Below, in pieces: positions 1 through 9,420 of a stretch of 64,000 nt of DNA. Under the pieces are notes generated by a model that saw nothing but the letters and a program-made list of their open reading frames with translations, made no database searches and was not told the DNA's origin. The position numbers were made by a program, and so were the translations under genes. The stretch comes from Lepidodermella squamata (taxonomy: Eukaryota > Gastrotricha). The stretch spans positions 434,001 through 498,000 of the forward strand of contig JBLDXI010000004.1 in the NCBI GenBank assembly GCA_047495785.1. Direction: 5' to 3'. Position 1 is the stretch's first letter. Every line of letters begins with the position of its first letter.

Positions 1-94
1 GGTGCTATGTACATGTGCAGCACGGTTAGTAATTTTAAACTCTACAAATAGAATTAGTATTTACATCGGCAACGGCAACGGCTTACGCGTCTGC

Positions 95-856
95 TTACAT
101 CGGCTGGTCGGGGAAGCCGTGCGGAAGACTGGGGTTGATGAGATATCCCTCCGCATTCAACTGCCTCATGTAAGCCAGGTCATCTAAGAAGATGTGTTGG
201 TCCAACATTCGGTTGCAGGGGACCTGTCGAACTCCGCCTCCAACATAGAACTCCGAGTTCCAATCGTTACTCATCAGAGTAATTTCCTCGAGTTCCGAAA
301 ATGGTTGCGTCTGCCACAAATTGAATCGCGCTGGCAGGGTAATACGCGCATTTAATGTCAACGAGTTGTATTCCAGCCGCGGGATATCTGTCGTTCCCAG
401 CACCTGCTCCAGTCTGGTACGCGGCGTTACCAAGCGCATGATGCGTTCGGTAAAGATGACCCGCCACGTGCGGTACTCGAGCGTGTGCAGCGCCCCTTCG
501 TCCGGCATTCTATCGGGCAGAACTGACGCCGGCTTCAAGGAGGATGGCACTGCCTGCAGCATCATAGTAACGCGAGGGCCATCTGGCTGGGCGTTGGCGA
601 GGCGCCTGTACAAAAACGGCGCTTCGTTTTCCGCCTCAGTGAAGCGAGTCGTTACTTGTGAAACGGTGCCGTCATCGTGCAACCACGTGTTGTTGCGTTG
701 GAACCCGTCTCGATAAACGAAATCTCGAGCGTTGGCTGGCAGTATGGGCGGAGACGGCGGGTTGCTTTCAGGGCCATATTCAGCATTAGGTTGTGGCGGT
801 TGAGGCGGCGGATATTCGGCCACGGATTCCTCCTCAGATACAGATGGCGGCCGCAT
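95..856 (-). CDS. Accessory ORF4 downstream of env-like ORF, unknown function
   Basis: A 253-residue ORF beginning 88 bp after the env-like stop and ending close to the window edge. The N-terminal third is acidic and very proline-rich (PPPQPPQP-like runs, roughly residues 17-40). The remainder is a mixed globular-looking segment with Trp and Arg residues, no signal peptide, no membrane segment and only one Cys. I do not recognise a domain. Position after env is unusual because gypsy/errantivirus elements normally carry three ORFs. It could be a late accessory protein, a displaced structural protein, or captured host sequence. The long open frame with coherent composition argues that it is a real coding region. 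Confidence 0.6.
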   Translation of the reverse strand: MRPPSVSEEESVAEYPPPQPPQPNAEYGPESNPPSPPILPANARDFVYRDGFQRNNTWLHDDGTVSQVTTRFTEAENEAPFLYRRLANAQPDGPRVTMMLQAVPSSLKPASVLPDRMPDEGALHTLEYRTWRVIFTERIMRLVTPRTRLEQVLGTTDIPRLEYNSLTLNARITLPARFNLWQTQPFSELEEITLMSNDWNSEFYVGGGVRQVPCNRMLDQHIFLDDLAYMRQLNAEGYLINPSLPHGFPDQPM

Positions 857-944
857 GGCTGATACTTGTTGATGGTTTGAAAAAAATTTAAAATGCAGAA
901 AATAAATATTTGTGTCAGTGTGATTTTGTTTGTTATTTCGCCGT

Positions 945-2147
945 TTATATAGCCGTCAGAGTGCACTTCTTTTGTCTTTTTGGCTTCAATCCAGCCCTCC
1001 CTCCGTGAATATTTTTCGCCGATGGAAGGATCTCGAAATCATCCATACTGATGGCTCTCTGATTCTTACACCTAATTTTGCTGCTGGCCGGCCATCTCAC
1101 TGCTGTGAAGAGCAATAGTGTTGCCAAGGCTACGATGGCTATGAAAGCCATTCCCCACCATATCAACCTGCTGGTGCTGTAGGTGTCATAAGAGCCATAA
1201 CATAGCTGCTCGTCTACAGCATGGACCATTGTAAGGCTGTCGTCAAGTTGCCACAGCTTTTCGTTGGCAGCTGTCGAGGTGTCGTTGCGGTCATAAATGT
1301 GTATTTGTCGGTTAATGAAAAAAATGTCTGCACCCGCCGCCAGTGTTAAGACAGTGGCTGCGGATATATATGAAGTAATGTTTGCTGACGTTATCCGAAT
1401 TGCTTGTGATAACCAGAATTTGTTGTTGCCTAATCGAATCCATGGTGGCAAAATTTCGCAAAATGATGAACTTACTATGCAGTGGTCCTGTCGGTCTTTA
1501 TTTTCCGGATGCATCCATTCTACTTTGATTCTTTCTGCATAGACTTTCCAGGGGCATGTTACTGTGTTGTTTGACCTTCGACATGTTCTAAGAAGTGAAG
1601 ATGAAATGTAAAATTTTCCTTCATTGCAGGTGATGATAGGCTGGTAGAAATTGATGAGATAAAACGCGGAAATGACACAACGGTCATCTTTGGCGTAATG
1701 AAGAGGGATCACTCTGAGCAGTTGACATTGTTGTGAGTGATATTTACGTTTTAGTGCCAGACGTGTACGGCCGATAGACGCCGGGCTGAGACTTGATTCG
1801 TCTTGACTGTCAACCGCGTTACGATCCATTCTTCTAGCCCGCTTTCTGTCCCGTATCTCAGATGATTCTAGCAGCTCTGTATCAATAAATTGACGTCGTT
1901 TTCGTCTCGCATGCGATGGTGTCGTTTGCTCTGTTGTCGTCTTATCCAGTCGGGCTGTCGACGTCATGATTTTCGTAATAGCTGTTGGTGTCCTAGGACT
2001 TGTTGTTGTATCTTCTACCACGTTTTCTACAAATATTATGCTTTCCCTTGTTGCTGTCGCGACCAATTTGTGTATCCATATCTCTGTTTTGTCAGTTGCC
2101 CCAACTCTCTCCACCATAGTTGTTGTCAGTATCAGCAGCATTGTCAT
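945..2147 (-). CDS. Envelope-like glycoprotein ORF (ORF3) of gypsy-type element
   Basis: A 400-residue ORF starting 21 bp after the pol stop. Visible features: a short hydrophobic N terminus (residues 2-9, weak as a signal peptide), a Thr/Ser-rich stretch (46-78), a basic RRKRR furin-like cleavage motif at 81-85, several scattered Cys residues (about 141-230), an internal hydrophobic stretch (260-278) and a strong single membrane segment at about 328-350 followed by a basic cytoplasmic tail. This layout fits a type I viral-like envelope protein of errantivirus-type elements. The identification rests on position and topology, not on sequence similarity that I can recall. A splice from an upstream leader is likely, as in other such elements, but is not visible. 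Confidence 0.6.
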   Translation of the reverse strand: MTMLLILTTTMVERVGATDKTEIWIHKLVATATRESIIFVENVVEDTTTSPRTPTAITKIMTSTARLDKTTTEQTTPSHARRKRRQFIDTELLESSEIRDRKRARRMDRNAVDSQDESSLSPASIGRTRLALKRKYHSQQCQLLRVIPLHYAKDDRCVISAFYLINFYQPIITCNEGKFYISSSLLRTCRRSNNTVTCPWKVYAERIKVEWMHPENKDRQDHCIVSSSFCEILPPWIRLGNNKFWLSQAIRITSANITSYISAATVLTLAAGADIFFINRQIHIYDRNDTSTAANEKLWQLDDSLTMVHAVDEQLCYGSYDTYSTSRLIWWGMAFIAIVALATLLLFTAVRWPASSKIRCKNQRAISMDDFEILPSAKNIHGGRAGLKPKRQKKCTLTAI

Positions 2148-2168
2148 AGTACCATACCTGAAATTGGG

Positions 2169-5100
2169 TTAGTTAGTTTTCCGGTAAAATGAAGGCCTAT
2201 CTAGTTTTGGCCTAGTCGATTCAGAGGGTGCTCGCGGATTCCTATAAGTTCTGTAGGGAAGAATTTCAATGTCAGGCCGTTCCTCCCCTTGGTCTGATTC
2301 ATTCTCGAACAACTCGGCTAATCCTAAGTATCCTAGGTCTGCTATAGGATCTGGTTCAGGTTCTGGCGAGCGTGCTGGTATGGGATTTGCTGGAGGATCC
2401 ACAGGGATGGGCACCAAGGGCCTTGGTACCGCGGGAATAACCGGTGAAAGCGGATTTGGCTCTGGCTCCGGTCGCGGTTCCTCCACTGGAGACGCGTCGA
2501 AACGATCTTGGTCCCATAGAGAGTCCAGCTTATTGCTCCTGAGGTTGTAAGAATGAATGGGAGACCTCACTGGCTTCTCAGGCATAGCCTGCGGTTTTGT
2601 CTGTAACATGAGCCGGGCCGGTTTCGGCGTGTTTTGGCTGTCACTGTTCAGCTCGTCTCGCCGCTGTTTCTCTGCCAAATCTTCATTATCTTCCGGCTCT
2701 TTAACTTGGGCTGCCTGGTTTGATTTGGCGAGTTTGTCCACATCGCCATAGAATGGTTTCAGTCTGTTTCGGTGAACGAATTTCGGTTTCTGCGATCCAT
2801 TGTAGAGTTGGATTTCGTAGTTGACTCCTATCCTTTGCAGCACAGTGTAAGGGCCTCTCCACGGGCTCCAGAATTTCCTAGGAGTTGACGATGAAGCTGG
2901 TAATGCCGGGCAGTGTAGCCATACCAAGGTTCCTTCTGGAAATGGATCACAATTTCCTGCTTTCTGATCATAGATCGCTTTCTGTCGTTCTCGAACTAGT
3001 TTCATTCGATCATTTACGATTTTGTTTGCTGTAACGAGATTTCGATGGAGCTTGTTTGCATAATCATCTGTGCTGACTGGTTTTCCTCCATTGTCTGCTA
3101 CGATCTCGCCTGGTAACCGTATCCGTCGTCCTGTTGCTAAGAACGCCGGACTATACGTAGTCTGGCTGTGGCGAGATGTATTATAGAAAAACATTACCGG
3201 CTGTAGTTGTTCATGCCATTTTCCGCCCTTCTGACTCAGGCTGTTGGCAATCATATTAGCTATTGTCAGATTTTGCCTCTCACACAACCCATTGGTGGAT
3301 GGCTTGAATGCTGTAGTACGAACCTGCGTAATTTGGAGTAGTTTTTCAACTTCACTGACCAGTTTCCCGATCAACTGAGCTCCGTTGTCTGATAGGATGC
3401 GTTTCGGGAAACCGTGAATGTAGCAGAATTCCAGGAGTTTTTCTACAACTTTCTCAGCTGTAATTGTTCTTAATGGCCAAGCTTGGAAGTATTTACTAAA
3501 GTGGTCTCCGATAAGAAGAACGTATCGATAACCATCGGATGGCTGGACAGGACCCATGATATCCCACACATATAGCTCGCCGAAGCTCGATGTTTCGATG
3601 GGGTGTAGTTCGGCTACTGGATGTTTGATTGGTCCTTTCCTTTGTTGGCAGGGGATGCATTCCCTGACGTAGTCGGCCACATCGGTTTCCAAGTCGGGCC
3701 AGAAGTACTGCTCCTTGATTCTAGCTATCGTTCGGTCCATTCCCAGATGTCCACCAACTTCGTCGTGTAGATGCTGTAAAATCATCTTTCTTAAGGTAGC
3801 CGGTAGGACGTATTGCTTCAATTCTTTGTTCGATTCTTCTGGATACCTTACCAGTACATCGTTCTCAATATCGAATCGCCTATCGACCGGTTTGTTTGTT
3901 TTGACTTTCTCAATGGTCGATTTGATCCAGTCGTCCTTCAGTTGCTCAGCTCGGAGTTGTTCCAAGGTGATTTTAGGCTGTAGGCATATGTTGATGCTTG
4001 GTCCGATGCCTCGTTTTGTAGGTGGGAATTGTCGATCGGGCTTTCGAGACATGAAATCGGCGTTTCCATGCTTCTTGCCTGGTTTGTAGACAATCTTTAG
4101 GGCATAGTTGTTCAGTTTAAGCGCCCATCGACTTACTCTACCTCCCACATCCCTACATGATTGCATCGTAACTAGCGGGTTGTGATCGACCTTAACAGTC
4201 ACATGTCCCAGGTCAGGTGAGTCGTTAATCATTGCGTGTTGCTCTCTTGTCCGAATGTAGGGTTTGAAGAATTTGGTGACACATTCAACCAAGGCTAGGC
4301 ACTCCTTCTCCGTTACGGATAAGTTTCGCTCGCTCTTGGTTAAAGTTCGGCTGGCGTAAGCTATAGGGTGTTCCTCCCCGTCGATAACTTGAGTTAGGAC
4401 TCCGCCTATCGCGTGATCTGAGCTATCGCTTTCTATTTGGAACGGAACAGAAAAGTTAGGGTAACGTAACACAGGGCTGGTCGTCAGCTTTTCCTTGAGC
4501 GCTTGAAAGGCCCTATCTGCTTCCTCAGACCACTGAAACTTCTGCGTTGATTTTCGCATAAGCGAAGTGAGCGGCTCCGTGATTCTTGCGAATCCTTCGA
4601 TGAAGCGCCTATAGTAGGACACTCCCCCGTATATGCTACGAAGCTCGTGAATGTCAGTAGGTCTGGGGTAATCTAGGATTGCGGCTATTTTGCTTCGCGA
4701 TGGCGTTACTCCGTAAGCATTGACGGTGAAGCCTAGGAAATCGATCTCTGATTTCGCTAGCTTACATTTCGCGCCATTGAATTTCAACTTGGCCTCCCTA
4801 AATCGCTTGAATACCTCCTTCAATAAAGCTAAATGTTCCTCAAAGGTGGACGAAAATAGGCATACATCGTCTGCGTAGTTGCAAACGCTGCCTTGGGCGA
4901 TTAAATCCCCTAATGTGGCATGCATTACGCGATTCCATATGGAAGATGAGTTGGTACCCCCCATTATAACTCGCGTATATTTCCAGGTGCCGATATGGGG
5001 CCCGAGATCGAAGGAAGTCAGGTCCTGAGAGTTAGGAGTGAGGCTAAGTGAATAAAATGCTTGCCCCACATCTACCGATGTGATATACTTGAATGACTTT

Positions 5101-5960
5101 CCCCCATTTCCTAACATTTCTAAACATTCATCAGCTCTCGGTCCTGAAAAGAGTTCCTTCTTCGTTTTACTGTTTAGGTAACGCGCATCTAATACTATCC
5201 TAACTTGGTTGTTGGCCTTAGGCACGAGCTGAATGCTGTTGCGATGCTCTGAGTTGGAGGGTGCAATTATGCCAGCCTTATAAAGTTGCTCTATCTCTTT
5301 CTTAAGCAGTATTTTCTCCGCGTTGGAAAATCTCCTCATGGGTTGCTTTATCCTACTCCCATCGGTTTTGATGGAATGTTTGAATTTATCGTAGCAGCCT
5401 ACGTCATATTTATGACGCATGAAGATATCGCTAAATTCGTTTACGAGTGCTCTGAGCTGGGCTCGTTGGCTGTCCGTTAAGGTGGGTTCACTTATGTCTA
5501 CCTCGGGCTCCCATGGTGTAACTGGCAATGTTGAGGGCCTTGCTATTTTGTCGCTGCCTGATTGTGGCAGGTAAGGCGCAATAGCGGATTTCTGCCCGAT
5601 ATTCATTAGAATATCTAAAGGGCCTTTGCTGAGCGCTATTCGCGTGCCGTCTCTTAATATTAGCTGCCGTTTTTCCCAATCTATCGCTGACGCGTAAATG
5701 TCTAAGAAGTCTGCCCCGACTAAGGCTGGTACGCAAAGCTTCTCTATCGCTAAGAAATCGTGCTTGAATGTGAGTTTTCCCATTTTCCCTGAGAGCTGTG
5801 CAAGGCCTTTGACGTTCAGACTTGACCCGTCAGGACCTATTGCAGTAGCTGGCCTTAGCTGAGGTGAACTAGGTACTAGATCGCAATTAAGGCAACTTCT
5901 CGCGGCACCTGTATCTAGCAATGCTTGAATAGTTTTGCCGTTAATGACAAGCTTAACCAT
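2169..5960 (-). CDS. pol: Pol polyprotein: protease, reverse transcriptase, RNase H, integrase (Ty3/gypsy)
   Basis: A 1263-residue open frame. Domains in order: an aspartic protease with DTGA at 16-19; a gypsy-type RT (about 190-430) with the VDVGQAF motif near 296-302 and YADD at 362-365; an RNase H (about 505-640) with Asp512, Glu551/553, the VDHNP motif near 591 and HGNAD near 631; an integrase with an HHCC zinc finger (His732/738, Cys768/771) and a D-D-E core at about Asp800, Asp858 and Glu894; then a GPY-type segment (about residues 1015-1050) and a proline-rich C-terminal tail. The order RT-RH-IN defines Ty3/gypsy. Frame differs from gag, so expression needs frameshifting or splicing. 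Every catalytic motif I can check is present. Confidence 0.95.
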   Translation of the reverse strand: MVKLVINGKTIQALLDTGAARSCLNCDLVPSSPQLRPATAIGPDGSSLNVKGLAQLSGKMGKLTFKHDFLAIEKLCVPALVGADFLDIYASAIDWEKRQLILRDGTRIALSKGPLDILMNIGQKSAIAPYLPQSGSDKIARPSTLPVTPWEPEVDISEPTLTDSQRAQLRALVNEFSDIFMRHKYDVGCYDKFKHSIKTDGSRIKQPMRRFSNAEKILLKKEIEQLYKAGIIAPSNSEHRNSIQLVPKANNQVRIVLDARYLNSKTKKELFSGPRADECLEMLGNGGKSFKYITSVDVGQAFYSLSLTPNSQDLTSFDLGPHIGTWKYTRVIMGGTNSSSIWNRVMHATLGDLIAQGSVCNYADDVCLFSSTFEEHLALLKEVFKRFREAKLKFNGAKCKLAKSEIDFLGFTVNAYGVTPSRSKIAAILDYPRPTDIHELRSIYGGVSYYRRFIEGFARITEPLTSLMRKSTQKFQWSEEADRAFQALKEKLTTSPVLRYPNFSVPFQIESDSSDHAIGGVLTQVIDGEEHPIAYASRTLTKSERNLSVTEKECLALVECVTKFFKPYIRTREQHAMINDSPDLGHVTVKVDHNPLVTMQSCRDVGGRVSRWALKLNNYALKIVYKPGKKHGNADFMSRKPDRQFPPTKRGIGPSINICLQPKITLEQLRAEQLKDDWIKSTIEKVKTNKPVDRRFDIENDVLVRYPEESNKELKQYVLPATLRKMILQHLHDEVGGHLGMDRTIARIKEQYFWPDLETDVADYVRECIPCQQRKGPIKHPVAELHPIETSSFGELYVWDIMGPVQPSDGYRYVLLIGDHFSKYFQAWPLRTITAEKVVEKLLEFCYIHGFPKRILSDNGAQLIGKLVSEVEKLLQITQVRTTAFKPSTNGLCERQNLTIANMIANSLSQKGGKWHEQLQPVMFFYNTSRHSQTTYSPAFLATGRRIRLPGEIVADNGGKPVSTDDYANKLHRNLVTANKIVNDRMKLVRERQKAIYDQKAGNCDPFPEGTLVWLHCPALPASSSTPRKFWSPWRGPYTVLQRIGVNYEIQLYNGSQKPKFVHRNRLKPFYGDVDKLAKSNQAAQVKEPEDNEDLAEKQRRDELNSDSQNTPKPARLMLQTKPQAMPEKPVRSPIHSYNLRSNKLDSLWDQDRFDASPVEEPRPEPEPNPLSPVIPAVPRPLVPIPVDPPANPIPARSPEPEPDPIADLGYLGLAELFENESDQGEERPDIEILPYRTYRNPRAPSESTRPKLDRPSFYRKTN

Positions 5961-6040
5961 GAGTCCCTTAATACCATTGACACTGGGGATAAGCGGGTGG
6001 GATTTCGGGGATTTTGCTGACAGGCATACCGTATCCCCTT

Positions 6041-6392
6041 TTAGGTTTGCCCCTCCTCGTTTCCCTGGTCTTGGGATGAGTTGGGTGGGGTCCGAGTTTT
6101 CCTAAATCCAAACGCTCTCCCAAATGTCCTTCCCCTCGTTGACCTTAATGGTTGCCTACATTCCCTCTTCCTATGGCCGGGGCGGTTGCAATTCCAACAT
6201 GTGATGACACGACGAGGAGCAGGAGGTTGCTCCTCTGTACTTAACTTGCCCACTCTGTCCGTTAGCTGCTTGATGGCTTCATTCTGCGCTTTGGCAGTCT
6301 CAGCCTGCGAAACTAGCGCGTTGATTAGGCGATCGGCAGAATCTGATTCCGCCGAGCCTATGGCTCCTATCACTGAATTACTAAATAAATAA
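6041..6392 (-). pseudogene. gag: Gag C-terminal remnant with CCHC zinc knuckle
   Basis: About 117 codons of gag precede pol. A single CX2CX4HX4C knuckle (CWNCNRPGHRKREC) is followed by a basic Arg-rich tail, as in nucleocapsid regions that bind RNA. Upstream is a Gln/Glu/Ala-rich probably helical stretch. The frame continues only into the dinucleotide tract at 6393-6418, where it becomes repeated Tyr-Ile codons, so matrix and capsid regions are absent. Either the element is truncated at the microsatellite or the assembly joins different sequence there. The gag stop lies 80 bp before the first pol ATG and the two frames differ. Confidence 0.75.
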
Positions 6393-6418
6393 ATATATAT
6401 ATATATATATATATATAT
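6393..6418. repeat. (AT)n microsatellite at the 5' break of the gypsy-like element
   Basis: An uninterrupted AT dinucleotide run of about 13 units. It marks the abrupt end of recognisable gag sequence and is a plausible insertion, deletion or assembly-collapse point. Confidence 0.9.
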
Positions 6419-6421
6419 CAA

Positions 6422-6597
6422 TTTTTCAAATGATTTTCAACCCAGCTAAGCTATGCATTTTAAACGCAATCGGATGTAATCAGGTCCGTACTATCGAAAA
6501 TTGATCAACTCAATTAAACGCGCGTTCTTGAGCATTTTAGCGAAATTTAGCGGGAAGAACATGTTCCAGCAGTCTTCAGCTCTAGAGAATACACATT
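6422..6597. other. Intergenic gap between gypsy-like element and the EGF/CLECT gene
   Basis: AT-rich sequence with no ORF or repeat that I can support. It should contain the 3' UTR of the minus-strand EGF/CLECT gene, whose last codons include AATAAA. Confidence 0.5.
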
Positions 6598-9420
6598 TTA
6601 CAAAACTTTATTGCCTGCAATTAGCTAAGCGATAAGCTTCACTGAGAACAGTAAGAATTTACATAAACTTACAATCGCCATCTTGGGTTGGTTCGCCGAG
6701 GAACCAGCTCACTGGCTGCAGCCCCCAGTCGAGCACCTGGCCGTCATCGAATGTGAACGACCTGGAATAGGACAGCCAGTAATCCTGGTTGGCAACCAGT
6801 TTAATAGCCGTCGAAGAAGTCGCTTCTGTCCACGACAGCGGCGGCGCTCCTTCGGCCTGGCACGCTCGAATCGCCACGACGTACTTCTTCGGCCCGCCCG
6901 CTGCGACGAACAGCCGCGCTACGTTGCCAATAGGGCTGTAATTGTTATAATCAATGGCTAAAATAGTCAAACGAACCGGTTTCACACGTCGATCCCATGA
7001 AAAGCTCAGTGCAAGAGCAGACATTGTTATCAAAACACGAGCCACCGTTTTGGCACGGAGGGTTGCAAATAGCTAAAACGATGCAATATGTTAATGTCAA
7101 TTCTATGATAAGAATAGTTTTATCGTTTTTTAACTGTTATCATCTGAATATTACGAGATCAACGCAGTTAACCACTGTGTTTCAATAATTCTGGAAACCA
7201 AGAGGATTCAAATTGAGCGAGTATGCAATTCAGGTTCAGAAGTGAAGCTTTTATGCTAATTTAGGGCACCGTCGAGAGGTATTCAATTTTCTCCTTTCAA
7301 CTTCATGTAGCGACGGCTCATGGGTTGAGTGAGCTCACTCCTATGGGTTCGGACTGTCGATGGTCGAAAGATAAGCCCGGGGAACCTCATGGTTGAGGAA
7401 TGGCAAGTGATTTTATCCATACTTAGTTAACCTTGATTGAAAATTGATTGAACCCACCTGAAGGACGCTCACAAAGAGCTGCCATAGCAGTCGTACAGGT
7501 AACAGCGTACAGCGAACCATCAGCGGCTATTGCACCGCCTGTAACATGAATTGTAACCATAGCACGCGAAAAGTATGGTAAATGTATCCCACTCACATGA
7601 TTTAGAGTCGCTAAACCTTTTAGCTCCGCCGTTTCCATCTGGCAGAGCGTCGTTACTGCTGTACGGCTGCTTGTTCAGCCAAGCGTAGTACGGCGGTGTT
7701 CGGTCGCGTTTGAACCCAGCCCACACTGCAATGTCAGTCACGTATTTGAATTGCAGCAGATACTGGACTCGCCAGTACTCTGCCGTTTTCTTGATACTCA
7801 GCATTGTCAAGCCTTTCGCCTCGCAAAACGCCCTGGCCTGGTCAAAGTTGTTGTTCTGCGCGTACAACCACATTTTACGCTGTGAAAGAGACATCATAGA
7901 GCTGTCAAAGCAACTTGGCTGAAGGATTCAAAGTTCAATGAAAAATAGATAAAAAGGATAACTTGAATCAGAAAATTCAGTTTTGGCGAAAATTTTGAAA
8001 GTGATTTCCTATACTACTTAGAACACAAACTTTTCTGCATACAATTACATTTTACGAATTTTAGACCGAATTCGGTAAAAAAAGATGACTTACCGTGGAT
8101 GCGTCCTGGCAGACAATGTGGCTGACTGTTTCAGTGCACGGGCGAAATCGCCATACAATCGAGGTGGTCACACTAGATGATCCAGCTAAATAAGGACCTG
8201 AGGCGAAAAATGCATTTCACGCTGGCTAAAGCAGCAGTAATGCCCACTTACAATCACCCGAGCCTTCCGCCACGTTCAGCCCAGTGTCTGGGAACGCCGG
8301 GAGTCCGGTCATTACCGAATCGCCGGAAATGAGGCGAAACTTGGCCGTCAGCCCGATGTAGCGGGGCGTGCCGGCGGCGGCCGTCTTCGCAGCCGCTAAC
8401 TCGTCGGCCGTCATTGGCTGCGCCAGTCGCCCGCCACCCGAAAAGCAGTTGTAAGCTGACTTGGCGTAATCAGCTGCAGCCCCCGTTGCCACGAAATACT
8501 TGGCTTCAAATTGTTTACAGCGAATGATTCCGACAAATATTCAAGGGGCGCCATCAAACCTGTTTGGCACAGATTGCCGCTGAAACCGCTAGGGCAAGTG
8601 CACTGGGTTGCGGATGCTCCACATTTACCACCATTTTGACACGCAAGGTTGCAGCCAGCTGAAAAATTCAGAGGCAAATTCAGTTCGGGGGCAAATTCAG
8701 TTCACTCGAGGCAAGTACGAAGAATGATGTGGAATTTTTGGCTATAATCCACCCCACATTTTCGGGCCCCTCTCGAGTCTCTATACCTTGCCGATACCTC
8801 TCGAGCTGGGGTTACAGTACTCTATTAGTTAGATATTCGATATACAAGCGGCTTCATTGAAACTCCCCGTCTATCTGTGGTGGCGTTAGCTTACACTGGC
8901 TGCAATTCGCCCCGGTCCAACCCGACAGGCATTCGCATTTGTGAGGGCCGATGCACGTTCCGCCGTTCCAGCACCACGGTTCGCTACAGTAAACTGGTGG
9001 CCGGGAAGAAAAATCAACACTTGATTTTGTCGTAGCGATCTTTGACTCACATTCGTCGCAGTTCAATCCCCGCCAGCCACTCGGACACTTGCAGTGGTTG
9101 GGGCCATCACACGTGGCTCCATTCTTACAGTTCGGACAGGAATCTATATGAGAGAAGTCGAGTCGAGAATTCACACGCCCTCAGAAGAACTTACACGCTT
9201 CACACAGCTTGCCTGCATAACCGGATGTGCATCGACATAGCGCGGCCGTCGAATCGTACGTACCCCCGTTGCTGCATGACTGTTTGCGACGAAGGCTTAA
9301 TAATTTGACGGATGCTCGAACTAACGAACTTACGAGGGCGATTTTCTGCTGGGACGGGGCGCAGCAAAGGCCACAGGCGATACAAAAAAAATTGAAAGCT
9401 AAGAAAAAATGCTTCTTTCC
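6598..9420 (-). CDS. Secreted EGF-like / C-type lectin mosaic protein, multi-exon
   Basis: Exons, 5' to 3': ~9334-9420 (N-terminal hydrophobic, signal-peptide-like), 9195-9279, 9051-9143, 8895-8993, 8560-8658 (each an EGF-like Cys module such as C-x-C-x-SGWxGxxC), 8252-8503 and 8094-8185 (CLECT 1), 7597-7879 and 7458-7538 (CLECT 2, with WAGF and a C-x-E end), 6977-7072 (EGF-like), 6673-6957 and 6598-6614 (third CLECT-like half). GT-AG junctions keep frame throughout. The third CLECT stops just after its GDC motif, so it lacks the final disulfide segment. The start is unclear: the ATG at about 9406 is in another frame from the signal-like segment, separated by an A8/T8 run, so an upstream exon or homopolymer frameshift is possible. 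Likely an extracellular adhesion or immune-type protein; this role is inferred from the domains only. Confidence 0.75.

Larger units (their letters stand above)
1..6421 (-). mobile_element. Ty3/gypsy errantivirus-like LTR element, four ORFs, 5'-truncated, LTRs not seen
   Basis: Four minus-strand ORFs follow in the order expected of an envelope-bearing gypsy element: a gag remnant with a CCHC knuckle, pol (protease, RT, RNase H, integrase), an env-like ORF with a furin-like site and one membrane segment, and a further downstream ORF. ORF spacing is tight (80, 21 and 88 bp). The 5' side ends in an (AT)n tract at 6393-6418, where the gag frame runs out, so most of gag and the 5' LTR are missing or displaced. 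The 3' LTR would lie left of base 1. No LTR pair, primer-binding site or polypurine tract could be confirmed. Pol is open and its catalytic motifs look intact, which suggests recent insertion, but the copy as seen is incomplete. Confidence 0.9.

Noticed and set aside
2269-2751. Plus-strand ORFs over the pol 3' region
   Set aside because: Antisense shadows of the proline-rich pol tail, with no family features.
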